Part shown: positions 23,500-34,880 of the stretch, piece by piece
How positions within the stretch are numbered: position 1 is the stretch's first letter
Layout: every line of letters starts with the position of its first letter
Assembly: GCF_000972845.2 (NCBI RefSeq)
Contig: NC_040017.1
Coordinates: 314,938 to 378,937, forward strand
Source: Larimichthys crocea
Lineage: Eukaryota; Chordata; Actinopteri; Sciaenidae
Direction of reading: 5' to 3'
Length of the DNA: 64,000 bases
Translations under genes and position numbers: made by a program
Notes under the pieces: model-generated
Database searches by the model: none
Told to the model about the DNA's origin: nothing
Seen by the model: the letters and a program-made list of their open reading frames with translations, nothing else

Positions 23500-24612
23500 T
23501 AGAGCTGGGCGGTATGACCAAAAATTGATATCACGGTATTTTTTTAAATTATCACGGTATAACGGTATTTGACGGTATTTTTTTTTCGTGGATGTTTACG
23601 TGTTAACCCCAATTCCTAATTGTTTAGAGAATACTTACTGCAGGAAATTACCCTGGTTTGAATAGTCCCACAAAAGAATTGAGTGCCAAGCACTCAAAAT
23701 TGTAATGAGGTGCAGAAATCAGAATGCATGACACAGACTGTTGCAGTCACAATACAGAATTCTTTATTGTGCAACTTGAAAACATCAAAGCTGACTGCAA
23801 TGTAAGAGATGTAGAGTGCCTAACGTTAGCCAAGTCTGCTTCTATCTTGGCTCTGTGCTTTTGGTACAAGTCAGGAATTGCTGTTCGGCTGAAGTAACTT
23901 CGGCTTGGTAAAACATATCGGGGTTCCAGCGTTTTAATCATCTCCCGGAAGCCGTGTTTTTCAACAGTACTAAGCGGTACCATGTCTTTGGCTAAGTGGA
24001 GTGTGATAGAGTTGGTAATATCATTCCATCGTTTGCTTTTCTTGTCATAGACGGTCCCTTTAGCAAACGCGCCTACCAGGGACACCTGTGTAGTGCTTTG
24101 TGCTGCAGTGCCAACGTTACGCAGAGATTGGGGAGAAGATGCAGCTTTTACTTTCATGCAATCTTCGTATTCCAGGATATGATTGTGGCGGAGGTGGTGA
24201 AGCAAGTTGCTTGTGTTCCCTCCTGCAGCTAAAACATTAGCTCGACAACACTTACAGATAATGCGCGTTTGATCCGCGTCAGATTTTTTAAAACCGAAGT
24301 ATTTCCAAACAACAGAAACGGCTCCCTTTTTCGGAATGAGTTCTGTGTCTGTGTCATTTTCTTCATTCATGCTCACCGCTCAACTCGCTATTACTACCCT
24401 AGTCTTTGCCACTAACACGCTCTCCTGCAGAGTTGGCTTGTTTGGTGTAATACTGAAAAACAGCCCCCGCTCAATCTACCGCTGTGCGACGTTCCGCCGC
24501 TCTGTGTAGCCTACATATGCGTGCGCACACGGTATGCGGTAAATGAAAGATTCATATCATAAAAATAAAAATTACCGGTTTACCGGTTCAAAAGGTATAC
24601 CGTCCAGCCCTA
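23500..24612 (-). mobile_element. hAT element with BED finger, perfect TSD and known empty site
   Basis: Terminal repeats TAGAGCTGGGCGGTAT at 23500 and the inverted TAGGGCTGGACGGTAT at 24612 (14 of 16 match). 8-bp target duplications CCAATCAC lie at 23492-23499 and 24613-24620. The paralogous site upstream of copy C (about 16838-16850) has one uninterrupted CCAATCACCCAACC, the empty site. The element is 1113 bp and internally deleted. Confidence 0.92.
23747..24376 (-). CDS. N-terminal part of a hAT transposase with BED zinc finger
   Basis: A 209-aa ORF inside the hAT element. Residues about 17-67 form a BED-type zinc finger: VWKYFGF near the start, a C-x2-C pair in IICKCC, and an HLRHNH histidine pair. 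This is the DNA-binding module of ZBED-like hAT transposases. Residues about 95-200 resemble the following helical segment (AFAKGTVYDKKSKRWNDIT, LEPRYVLPSRSYFSRTAIP). The catalytic RNase H-like and dimerisation regions are missing, so it cannot transpose itself. It is a transposon gene, not a host gene. Confidence 0.8.
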   Translation of the reverse strand: MSMNEENDTDTELIPKKGAVSVVWKYFGFKKSDADQTRIICKCCRANVLAAGGNTSNLLHHLRHNHILEYEDCMKVKAASSPQSLRNVGTAAQSTTQVSLVGAFAKGTVYDKKSKRWNDITNSITLHLAKDMVPLSTVEKHGFREMIKTLEPRYVLPSRSYFSRTAIPDLYQKHRAKIEADLANVRHSTSLTLQSALMFSSCTIKNSVL

Positions 24613-24620
24613 CCAATCAC

Positions 24621-25570
24621 CCAACCAAACCTCCTTACACCGTCTTTACACTACATCACCTGGTGTATTTGGGTCACGGTGGAGTTAGATGTCAGCCCAG
24701 TGCATCACATACAGACAATAACAGGTAGTACCTTGATCCCAAGAGGTATGGAAAACATCATTATTAGATGACCAAGGAATGAGAACATTCAAGAGGCGTG
24801 GAAAAACATACAGACAATAAAAGCACAGCATTGTTTTTACACTGACCACTATAAATTACGATCAAGATACATAAACTGTGAACATAATGAATAAGATTTA
24901 AAACTTGGCAGGACATTTTGTCGGAGTTGTAAATGATTCCTCCTGCTCCATTCAGTCATTAGAAATACAAAGCATGCTCTTCAACGGGGACAAGATTTGT
25001 TTGCCACCATAGAGCTTGGAAGCACTTCTGTAACTGAGACTCACACAGGGGACATAAGCGCCACGGAAAGGCTGCACCACGGTCACGCGAGAATCCTGGA
25101 TGTACGCGAGACCCCGCGATAAACTGTGTATAAAGGAAACAACAACAACAAACATCTGACTTTGCTTCTCCGACGTGGAAGAGATTATAAAAAGGAGTGG
25201 TCAGTGGTCTCCAACCAAACCTCCTTACACTGTCATTACAAACAATAAAAGGTACCTCGGTGGCAAGAGGCATGGAAAAACATCAGTATCAGATGAACAA
25301 GGAATGAGAACAGGCTGAATGTTCCAGAGCCATTCATCCAACCAAACCACCTTAGACAAACTTTCTGACTGACACTACATCACCTGACCAGGTTGGGTCA
25401 CACTCTAGTTAGTTGTCAGCCCAGTGTATTACATACAGACAATAAAAGGTACCTTGATGCTAAGAGGCATGGAAAAACATCAGTATTAGATGACCAAGGA
25501 ATGAGAACAGGTGTTCTTGTTGCTCAGTGTGTCAATTGTTTACTGTCCATGATTGTAGACGTGCAGGAAT
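24621..25570. other. Duplicated non-coding upstream DNA of copy E
   Basis: Repeated versions of one phrase (ACAGACAATAAAAGGTACCT and GGCATGGAAAAACATCAGTA) appear at about 16871, 20015, 24713, 25242 and 25436, so this upstream segment has been duplicated several times. 24820-24985 matches 29945-30215. No coding exon seen. Confidence 0.5.
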
Positions 25571-25634
25571 TTGAAATGCCAATTTAAATTAGCTGAATAT
25601 GAGCTGATGTGTGTTCATTGGTTGTTTCACAAGC

Positions 25635-25642
25635 TATAAAAG
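25635..25642 (+). promoter_or_regulatory. TATA box of copy E
   Basis: TATAAAAG in GGTTGTTTCACAAGC, as in copy C. The 5' non-coding exon ends at about 25721 (CCCTTAAAG before GTCTGTTC). The final acceptor TTTGTCTCTGCAG lies at about 26351-26363, with an extra copy of it at about 26148-26160. Confidence 0.6.
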
Positions 25643-26403
25643 TCTCTTAGCAGAAGGTGCTCCAAGAATAAGGATTTCTAATCAACTCTCAACAACCTTA
25701 ACCTCTGCTGCACCCTTAAAGGTCTGTTCATGTCATTTCATTTCTATAAAAATATATCTGCATATGAATGTTAAATCTGTAGGCAAGGGACCACGATTTG
25801 TGCATCGAAAGCTTTCTGGATTCCGTTTGTAGTCAGAGGTAAACAGTCCACGTGGAGAGAGAAAAGGAGGCTTACATTGGCTGAAATATAATCTTAGAAC
25901 CCATCAGCTATCATCTGATGACTATTTATCTTTTTATTATCTTAAAAAAAGGTTAATGCATCTAATCTACAAGATGTTTGAGTTTTACTTTATTTTTTAA
26001 CTTTTTGCAGTCACAGCAAAAATCCTCAGACACGAGCCAGTCTGCAGCTGCAGGACTAGAGTCCTGTACTGGAAAACACACAACCTTTCAATAATCTTTA
26101 TGAAAAATTCTTGTGATTTTAATGATGATATATTTGGATATCATTCCTTTGTCTCTGCAGCTAACTGTTCAGGTTCAGTTTTTTTTTTTCACAAGCTCAA
26201 TTTTAAAATTAAGCAGTCGAAACCTTGTTCTAGAAAACACACAATCTTTCAATAGCTTGTACAAAACTGAGGTGACATGTTAATGTGTTTGTGACGTGTT
26301 CATGAAAAATTCTTGTGATTTTTAATGATGATATATTTGGATATCATTCTTTTGTCTCTGCAGCTAACTCTTCAGGTTCACAGTTTGGTTTTTAGAAGTC
26401 AGA

Positions 26404-27513
26404 ATGAAGACGCCTGCTCTGCTCTCAGTAGCCCTGCTGCTGCTGCTGCTGGTTTCTGTGGTTCCAACTATAAGTAAGCTTCAGCTTCAGAGTAATAAGA
26501 ATCCACCCTCAAAAGGTCGCCAGTCTTCAACATTACAGATTGTTGTTCTATTCCCTCTTCCATATTTTATCTTCTGTGCTAACTTTGACTTCATTTTCCG
26601 CAGGCTTTGATCAGACTCCCATAGCTATTCAGGTGACAAACGCTGTAACACCCTCCCCAGACCAGACCTACAGCACTTATGTGGTGAAATATGGAATCTT
26701 AATTGGTGGACTAAGGAGACTACAGAATACAAGCTCATGCTTTATCCATCACATCTACTATTTCTTTTCTTTCAGCAACATCAACATTTTTATTAAATTA
26801 AAAGCTTTTGATTCACTTTTTCACCAGTTTTAACTATACGCCTACAGAGGGCAGCAAATGTCTGTGTTCACTCAAGTTTGTGTTTAAACGTGTCATGCAT
26901 GTTACATCACAATTTTCTGATCATAGCTACACTGCAGTAACTGCCTGTATTCTGGGTCAGCAGTGAACATGTTAAAGAACTCTTATACAACCAGAGTGAT
27001 AATCTGACCAGAAGTCAATCCATATGACATCAAGTGTTATCCATGCCAACTGCAGGGAAGAATAGATAAATATCCAGCAAAATGTTTAAGTTCATTTTAT
27101 TTCAGTGGATTCACTGTGAGAAGAGGAGGGGATGTCTAAATGGCCTTAAGTCTTTCACAAAGTTATCTGCTGTCGTCTTTGCAGGTTCACCTACAGAGAG
27201 GATCCAAACTTTGGCCCATACCTGGACAGTGTCAACAAGACCATACATACTGGGAGCTGCTGGTCAAGCCTCAAGATGGCGAAATCATAAGGCTTGATGT
27301 TGGTATGTTTACTGTGAAAATGTTGTATAGTATAATAATACCTAATGTTGGTGAGTCAGCCAAGAGAACACCATGGCTCTTTTGGTCTTTTTATAGTCAA
27401 CATCCATTCAAATCAGCTAATTACCTTGTTTTATTTTGATTTTCTTTGCAGGTATTGGATGTTACATTCCGCATAAATATGACATGATCATCCTGAGGTA
27501 TACCAAGTATTAG
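26404..27513 (+). pseudogene. DUF4430-like secreted protein gene, copy E (splice donor lost, frameshifted)
   Basis: Exon 1 (26404-26473) encodes the signal peptide with one extra Leu. Exon 2 starts at 26604 and encodes SFDQTPIAIQVTNAV, then GILIGGLRRLQN and CF. The GTAAGA donor present in copy C is deleted, so the exon runs into intron sequence. Exon 3 (27185-27302) reads FTYREDPNFGPYLDSVN and then lacks 19 nt, shifting the frame. Exon 4 (27452-27513) is intact, encoding GIGCYIPHKYDMIILRYTKY and TAG. The downstream part of exon 3 resembles copy F (HTYWELL, QDG.II) more than copy C, suggesting mixed ancestry or conversion. The promoter looks intact. Confidence 0.85.
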
Positions 27514-27865
27514 TATTAAAGGCTCAGCAGTGACTGGACATCAGAGTGGCATTATTGGGTTTATATGGAATCATTATCAATCAACTAAAATCTATTTGTA
27601 TTTGTCGTTCACTAAGAAATAACATCTGAATACATGACTCCTCCTGTACTATGTGCACATAGAGTAATTGATGATTACTTAATTAATGCTATTGACAAGG
27701 AAACCGTTGACATGACTCTGTCTTTAATCTTTGTTCTGATGGGAATCTACCTTCATCTGATATTTCCTGTTTTGTTACCTGATACTTTTGTCTTCTCATA
27801 ACTTGGTCTGCTATATTACATACTACTGTTATACATTTGAGAATGTTTTGTGTGAATCTTCCTGA

Positions 27866-27871
27866 AATAAA
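27866..27871 (+). terminator. Polyadenylation signal of copy E
   Basis: AATAAA in the same conserved context as copies A and C, about 350 nt after the exon 4 stop. Confidence 0.6.
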
Positions 27872-28239
27872 AAAATCTAATCTGTGTTCAGCAAAATGAC
27901 TTTTATTTTCTATTTTCTGGAGAAATCAGCAGCTTTTCTAAATGATGCAAATTATTCTGAAATTTTCCAAACTAGGCTAATCAATGGTACTAACACTCTT
28001 TAGATGCTAACCTTTCAGTCACTGACGACCTTGTTAAGTATCATTCTAATTTTAATCTTCAAATGACACAAAAGCTTTGCAGTGTTTGTTTTTTTTTATC
28101 AAACATTCAAACACTGAACTGATTCATTTGAATGTTGCCTTTGCTTCTCAAAAGCATTTTGACCTTTTTTGTGAGCGAGAGAGTGAGCGCTTTGGTCGAG
28201 AGACAGTAACAATAACAGAGCAAGCACCGGCCTTCAATC

Positions 28240-28335
28240 AAGCTTTTTTTTTGGGCCGCAGGTCGGACCCGAACCCTGGGCCGCTGCTGAGCCTTCGTAC
28301 ATGGGGCAGACGCCCCACGAACTGAGCCAACCAAC
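28240..28335 (-). mobile_element. tRNA-derived SINE fragment downstream of copy E
   Basis: Same insertion as at 19745-19837, with B box GGTTCGGGTCC (minus, 28275-28265) and A box region near 28320. Its shared position shows it was inserted before C and E separated, and after they separated from A. Confidence 0.7.
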
Positions 28336-28429
28336 AGCCCTAAAACTGCTAATCAGAGAAATAAAAAGTTATTTCCTGATTGTTTCACATTGTTTCAGCA
28401 GGTATAGACACACCCACAGCAACTGACCT

Positions 28430-28917
28430 CAAGGAAAAAGTTAACATGACTGTCTTGAATCTTTTGTTCTGATGAGAATCTACCTTCATCTTATATTTCC
28501 CTTCTTGTTACCTGATACCTTTATCTTCTCATAACTTGGTCTGCTAGATTACCTACTACTGTTATACATTTGAGAATGCTTTGTGTGAATCTTCCTGAAA
28601 TAAAAGAGCTAAACCAAATACATCCTTTACAGAATCAATTCTGTGTTCAGCAAAATTAATTGTTTTGTGTTATGATGATGTTACATTAATGGTTGATTAA
28701 AACAACCATTAAAACATTAATGGTTGAGTTATTACTGCAAAGATGAACATATAAAAAAATACACACACACTCACTACAATTAGCTGATAATAATCAAACC
28801 ATTAACTAACAGTAATCAACATCTCACAACCTTATCATACGTAGTGTTTCTGTAGTGTTGACAAAACCCTTACATGAAAGAGCTATACTAAATACATCCT
28901 TTACAGAATAAAATCTG
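28430..28917 (+). repeat. Third copy of the array's downstream block
   Basis: Matches 21690-22130 and 8850-9070. It joins directly to the copy E flank at about 28432, where CTGACCTCA passes into AGGAAAAAGTTAACATGAC. It carries the AATAAA before GAGCTAAAC. No exon present. Confidence 0.6.
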
Positions 28918-28918
28918 T

Positions 28919-29745
28919 GTAGGGCTACAACGATTCCTCAAGTACCTCGAGTACCTCCTTTACAAAAAATGATCGAGGAATTTCCTTTGCCTCGAAGCCT
29001 TGTTTACTTAAATTTAAAGTTCACATTTCACACAGATTCTTTTTAGTGTGACATAACGTGCTTACGTTACAGGCTATGCGTCCCCTGCAAAGTGATAGAA
29101 GACAACGTGTGTGGACAGTGTTGATGTTCAGAACGGCAGACGCCAGCACCGAAAACAGCGAAAATGAGCAGAAGCGAAAGTAATAAGAATAACGCAATTT
29201 TCTGACTATAAGCCGCTACTTTTTTCACACGCTTTGAACCCTGCGGCCTATACAACGGTGGGGGCACTCTCTAGCAGTAAATGCAAAAGTGAGACAGACA
29301 TGTGGGGAAAGATTATGTGCCGAAGAAGACACTAGTTTTGATTTTCATGGAAAACACACAAAGTAATGCATATGATGCAGCTTTTAAGTAAAGGCAATCA
29401 ATCTGGTCGTCAAAGAAGCAAATAGAGCTACTGCACGTAATCTTGGCATTCCGTGTTGATGGTGCCGTACTGCCGATTTTCAGGCGCTGAAAAAAAGCGT
29501 GTCTTAAATTAAAGCAAAAAAAATCTTCCGTGTACCGTCTTTCTGTGTAAATATCTCATGTTACAACATAAAAACCTGCAGCTTATATTCAATTGCAGCC
29601 TATATATGTATTAGCCAGTGCGGCTTATATTCATGTGCGCTCAATAGTCTGAAAATTATGGTAATAATTATATCTGATTATTTGATTAATCGATGGGATA
29701 TTCGATAGAATACTCTAAATCTAAATGATGAGCCAAACTAGGCTT
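28919..29745. mobile_element. hAT-like element with a nested MITE
   Basis: Begins GTAGGGCTACAACGATT, the terminal style of a fish hAT family, and ends in the ATTAATCGATGGGATATTCG type of sequence near 29700. Inside, 29190-29665 is a second element with inverted ends: TTTTCTGACTATAAGCCGC at 29198 and AGTCTGAAAATTATGG near 29646. No clear target duplication or transposase. Confidence 0.45.
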
Positions 29746-31109
29746 ATCAATGGTACAGTGCTAACACTCTTTAGATGCTGCATCTTCCAGTCACTGTTGG
29801 ACGATCTTGTTAAGCATCATTCTTATTTAGTCTTCAGATGACACAAAAGCTTTCCTCTGTTTTTTTATCAGACATTCATTTTGAATTTTTGCCATCTCTG
29901 TCAATGTTGCCTTTGCTTCTCAAAACCATTTTGACCTTTTTTGTCAAGAAGCACAGGATTGTTTTTACACTGACCACGATAAATTACAGTTCCTCTGTTA
30001 GAGTTTTAAGTGGTTCATAAGATAAGATTGAAGACTCACACACATTGTACAACCATGAAAACAAAGGAAGAGAAGTCCCATTTGAGACAATCTCAAGATA
30101 CATAAACTGTAGAACATAATAAATAGGATTTAAAACTTGGCAGGACATTTTGTCAGGGTTGTAAATGATTCCTCCTGCTCCAATCAGTCATTGGAAACAG
30201 AAAGCATGCTTTTCAACAGGGACAGCTGGGAGTTCTGGACAGCTTGTAACTTGTGACAGGAGAAAGACAGAGGGGGAACAACACACAGCAAAGGAAATGT
30301 CTGTGGACCACAGGCCAGAGTCAGAACCGGGTCGCAGCTGGAAGGACTCACTATGTGGGGAGCTCACTCTACTAGCTGAGCCTTCTTATCCCTAATATGT
30401 ATTGTGAGCTGCTGTAACAAGAACAATTTCCTTAGCGTCGAGTCAATAAAATCTATCTTTTGAAGAACAGATTATGCTGAAGAAGCTCCAGAAATATCAG
30501 GTTATTAAATTATTGTTTAATCAGCAGTGTCAGGATAGCGGTTTAGTTAACATCTGTTTGCACACATGTTGCATAATTTCATGTTTGTGTAAAAACACAT
30601 TGTTTGCTTTCATTCTGTAAAAGACAATGTAATACGCACTGTACACTACACTGTTGTGTTTGGTGTGTAAATGGAACACAGCTTCAGTCCCATTTCAGAG
30701 ATTGCATCATCAAAGACTGTACCCACAAAGCCAGCAGCTTTGGAGATGGAGGGTGAGGTGGGGAAAGTGTGCTCTAATAGACACTTTTTAGCAGGATGTG
30801 GATGTCAGGACTTTAGCCCATTACAGTAGGAGTCCAGTGTGGAGACTTCTTTGCGCACTAACACGAACACTGCTATAACTGTTTTTGGTAACAGAACATC
30901 AAATGTACACTGACCACTGAGGTATCTTTTCATGCAATGAGTACAGCTTTGTAATAAAGTTTGTATTTTTTAGGACTGTACTGCTTTATGTGTACAGCCG
31001 TGTGATCATTTGTTAGAACTGATGATGCTGATGTTTGATTTGCATAAGACATATGCATTTGAAAGTTACCTATGATAATGAATTAAATGCAATTTATTGC
31101 AGAACTTAC
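29746..31109. other. Non-coding DNA, partly duplicated array flank
   Basis: 29746-29945 resembles the downstream flank of the gene copies (GATGCTGCATCTTCCAGTCAC, GCTTTCCTC). 29945-30215 matches 24820-24985. 30216-31100 has no recognisable gene or domain. Confidence 0.45.
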
Positions 31110-31244
31110 CTAAACTCAGCATTTCTTTCCTGCTCTGCTCGCTGTTCCTGAAGGAGGATCTGACCACATGTTGAGAAAGACTCAACCGGTCCAGGCTCCA
31201 CAGTGTTCTTCATATTCAGTATAAAGGAGGTTGGATAAATTCAT
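31110..31244 (-). other. Second copy of the exon-like block
   Basis: 135 nt, same length as 9710-9844 and about 90% similar by eye. The minus-strand acceptor (CTGTTTTCTACAG) and GTAAG donor are both kept. All frames contain stops. The preservation of both splice sites in both copies is the only sign of function. Confidence 0.35.
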
Positions 31245-31286
31245 CTGTAGAAAACAGAGGACAATTAAAGAAATAAGTAAAATTAA

Positions 31287-33291
31287 AGCTGCAAGCAGCG
31301 ATGGTCGGGCCCTCGCAGATATGCGCACGTTGAAATGTGTGCACGTCGAAATGTGCATAATATCGTTCTTTATAATATCGGTCTTAATAACCACAAGAAG
31401 TTTCAGACAGCTCTCATAGACTCAGATCTGGCCTTCAGGAGTCACATAAAATCAGTCACCAAAACAGCCTTCTACCAACTTAAGGACATATCCAGAGTTA
31501 AGGACTTTATGTCCCAAACAGATCAGGAGACGCTGATCCTTTCATCTCCAGTACTGTGGATATCACAATTTCATTTAAAACACTTTAGGAGATATGAGCA
31601 AAAACAATGTTTTGGTAATTATAGCGCCCCCTAGAGACGAAATGACACCATATTTGTTTCCTGGCCTAGGGACAGCGCCTCGAAGCATGACATCAAATTT
31701 GGTTCCATTTTGCCAAAGCGTTCCTGAGATATGAGCTCACATCGAAATCAGCGCCTTCGCCACTGATTTTTTCTTTCAAACAGCCCCGCCCACAGTTTTG
31801 GACAATAGATTTTTTTTGTAGGTCCTGCCATGTTGTACACAGTGGCTGAGTTTCATAATTCTGTGTCCAAAACTGTGGCAGAGCTGTCCCAAAGAAAAAT
31901 TCAAGGGGGCGCTATAGAGCGCTTTTGCCCCGCCCCCTCATTAATTATGCAGCCGAATTGTGCATAATATTGGTCAAATCCAAACATGTCAAGACAAAAA
32001 AGCAAAAATGCAATTTTGTTAATTACAGCGCCTCCTAGTGGACAAATGACACCAAATGTTATTGGCACACTTTGGGGCGGGTCTCGATGCCCGTGACCGA
32101 ATTTGGTCTTCGGAGGTCAAAGCGTTGCCGAGATATGAGCAAACGTCCTGTCTGGTGGCGTTGCTGCCAACAGCGATTGGCTAACATGAAAAGTTGGCAT
32201 CAACTATCAATGGGGCAACCCACAGTATCTGTGGATATCACAATTTCATTTCAAATACAAACACTTCAGGAGATATGAGCAAAAACAATGTTTTGCTAAT
32301 TATAGCGCCCCCTAGAGACGAAATGACACCATATTTGTTTCCTGGACTAGGGACAGCGCCTCGAAGCATGACATCAAATTTGGTTCCGTTTCGCCAAAGC
32401 GTTCCTGAGATATGAGCTCACATCGAAATCGGCGCCTTCGCCACTGATTTTTTCTTTCAAACAGCCCCGCCCACAGTTTTGGACAATAGACTTTTTTTGT
32501 AGGTCCTGCCATGTTGAACACAGTGGCTGAGTTTCATAATTCTGTGTCCAAAACTGTGCTGTTTGAAAAAAAAATTCAAGGGGGCGCTATAGAGCGCTTT
32601 TGCCCCGCCCCCTCATTATTTATGCAGCTGAATTGTGCATAATACTGCTCTTAACAAGCCCAAGAAGTTTCAGACAGCTGTGACAAAGTATATGATAGCC
32701 GCACACGTTTTCCCGAAAATCAGCGAAAAAGTGAATGGAGTCTTGTTTTTTTGTGGAAAAATCAGCAGCGTGGAGTTTGACGCTCCGTCACGGCCACGCC
32801 CTCTGATAAAAAGTTGTGATTTTGATAACTTTTCATTGTCGACGCCTTGAGAACACACACGGCAAGTTTCAAGCACATCGGATGAAATCCCTAGGAGGAG
32901 TTCGTTCAAATGCGACCCCTGGAAATGAGGCCAAAACGGGAAAAGGCCAAATCTGAGCAAAATTGGACGCCGTACGCGTCACTGTAGCCCGGGGCACCAA
33001 GAGACTTTTTTGTGCGTCTGGGCAAGTTACATACTCCCACCGAGTTTCGTGCACGTGGGCGAAACCGTGGCGAGGGGCACCGGCAAAAACGCGCACCTAG
33101 GTGGCGCTGTGGAGGCGTATGCGCGCGTGCATGTGTGAGACCTCCAAAATACGTAATTTTACGCCTGACATTGGGGGGGTAGGCAAATTTTCGTGAGTTT
33201 TGGGGGGGATATGGGCTGTGGAAAATGCGATTTACTCTTCAACGTCGTTCAGCGTTCGAAATACAATAGGGCCTCGCTGTGCTCGGGCCCT
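31287..33291 (+). mobile_element. 2-kb AGCTGCAAGCAGCG...GGGCCCT element with empty site
   Basis: The left end is AGCTGCAAGCAGCGATGG and the right end is CTGTGCTCGGGCCCT. Flanking AATTAA lies at 31281-31286 and 33292-33297. The paralogous locus at 41059-41064 has a single AATTAA and no insert, proving insertion after duplication. Inside, a unit of about 0.68 kb is partly repeated (31565-31965 and 32250-32640). No transposase is seen; the class is unknown to me. Confidence 0.75.
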
Positions 33292-33749
33292 AATTAAGTA
33301 ATTAATGGTTAGAATAGTTACAATTATCTGACGCTGCAGTGATAAATATTTAAAGCAGTAATATTGTCTTTTCCTGATTCATTTGACATTGACTTTTTGT
33401 TCTGCAGAGCGGAATCAAATGGTACTTATGACAGCACCTTAGTGGTCTCACAGTGCTCTCACACTACACATCACCATTCATACACAAATTCGCACACTGA
33501 CAGCATAGGCTGCCATGCTTATCAGAAGGGAGCGAATTACATGAAATCAACACATTTCTAATACTGATGTTAAGTCACATCTACTTAAAAGTGATGGCGG
33601 CAATACGTGTAATGTTTTTGTATCACTTTCAAAAAGGCACAAGTCTGAATTAGATGCTGCCAGAATAACATAATTCTGGATTATCTCAGCTTTTATCTCT
33701 ACAATAAAAGCAATAATAAGGGAAGAAAACAAATCTCTTCATTCTATAC
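33292..33749. other. Duplicated flank and common repeat fragment
   Basis: 33292-33420 is paralogous to 41057-41180 and, more weakly, to 9880-9985. 33415-33545 is a piece of the common repeat seen at 9978-10250. The rest is non-coding. Confidence 0.5.
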
Positions 33750-34110
33750 AGCTTTGATTTCATATGATAAGGAGTCCACCATGGACAGACTAGAGGCATG
33801 GAGACTGAATATTCATGAAGACATACAAAAGGCTGATTGGGTAAAGGCATGTTTTAAAGCCCAAAAACAATCCATCAATACTAGAATGAAACTATTACAA
33901 TACGAATGGTTGATGAGAACATACATTACCCCAGTTAAGTTTAAACTGTTGTCCCCTGATGTGCCAGACACACTGAGTGCTTGGAAGGAAAGGGTGCTCT
34001 GTACCACTGCTATGGGATTGCCCAAAAATAAAAAAAAGAATACCAGAAAGACATTGTTCTCACTTCTCACTAAGATCGTTGTAAAGTCAGAATTCTGACT
34101 TTTAAACTTT
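33750..34110 (+). mobile_element. L1-like LINE remnant
   Basis: A 114-aa frame reads WVKACFKAQKQSINTRMKLL, then WLMRTYITPVKF and LSAWKERVLC. This corresponds to the region after the RT in fish L1-type ORF2. Upstream and downstream parts are missing. Sequence around 34125-34170 recurs inverted at 34265-34300 and 36160-36210, perhaps arms of another small element. Confidence 0.6.
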
Positions 34111-34788
34111 ACGATTCATTAAAAAAACAAATGAAATTGTTTTCTGACAACTCCACCTAATTCTTGTTCCAACAATGGTGAAACGAAACCCCACTCTAAA
34201 AAAGGAAAGAAGGAGAGTAAGAGATAGAGATGAGGGAATGTCACTGGACAAAGGCCCAAATGAATGTACTGGAGTTGTCAGAAAATAATTTCATTTGTTT
34301 TTTATATCGATGCACCAAAATGAAAATTATTCCGAAAACGAATAAAAAATAAATGGTTGGCCAAATACCGAAACTGAAACCGAATATGAAATGCGGTTGT
34401 TAAATTTTTCACTATTTTTTTACTATTGCATAAATAGCCTAGAATACATTTGTAGACATGTTTTTTCAAAGAAAGTAAATGTTTATTTAATATCCTTCAA
34501 ATATTCCAGTAGAATTTCCAGTTAGTATAATTATTATTTCATTATATTGTTAGAAAGGCCATGTTGTTTTAATCACTCTTAATTGTTCTTGAAAGAAATA
34601 CTATTTAGTTTTATTATATTTCCGGTGAATTTCCATTTTCCCCACGTTTATGAATGCCTCATAGTCATTCCGACGGTCATTGAACGCATCTCGCATGTGT
34701 GTAGTTTAGAGCAGCGGTCCCCAACCACCGGGTCGCGACCCGGTACCGGTCCGCGAGACATTCCGAACCGGGTCGTGACATTGGGGGG

Positions 34789-34795
<7 letters not shown>

Positions 34796-34833
<38 letters not shown>

Positions 34834-34839
34834 AAAAAA

Positions 34840-34878
<39 letters not shown>
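34796..34878. repeat. Long poly-A tract
   Basis: About 80 bases of nearly pure A with two C interruptions, followed by a GAGA run. It creates a spurious poly-Lys or poly-Phe reading frame that should be ignored. Confidence 0.95.
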
Positions 34879-34880
<2 letters not shown>

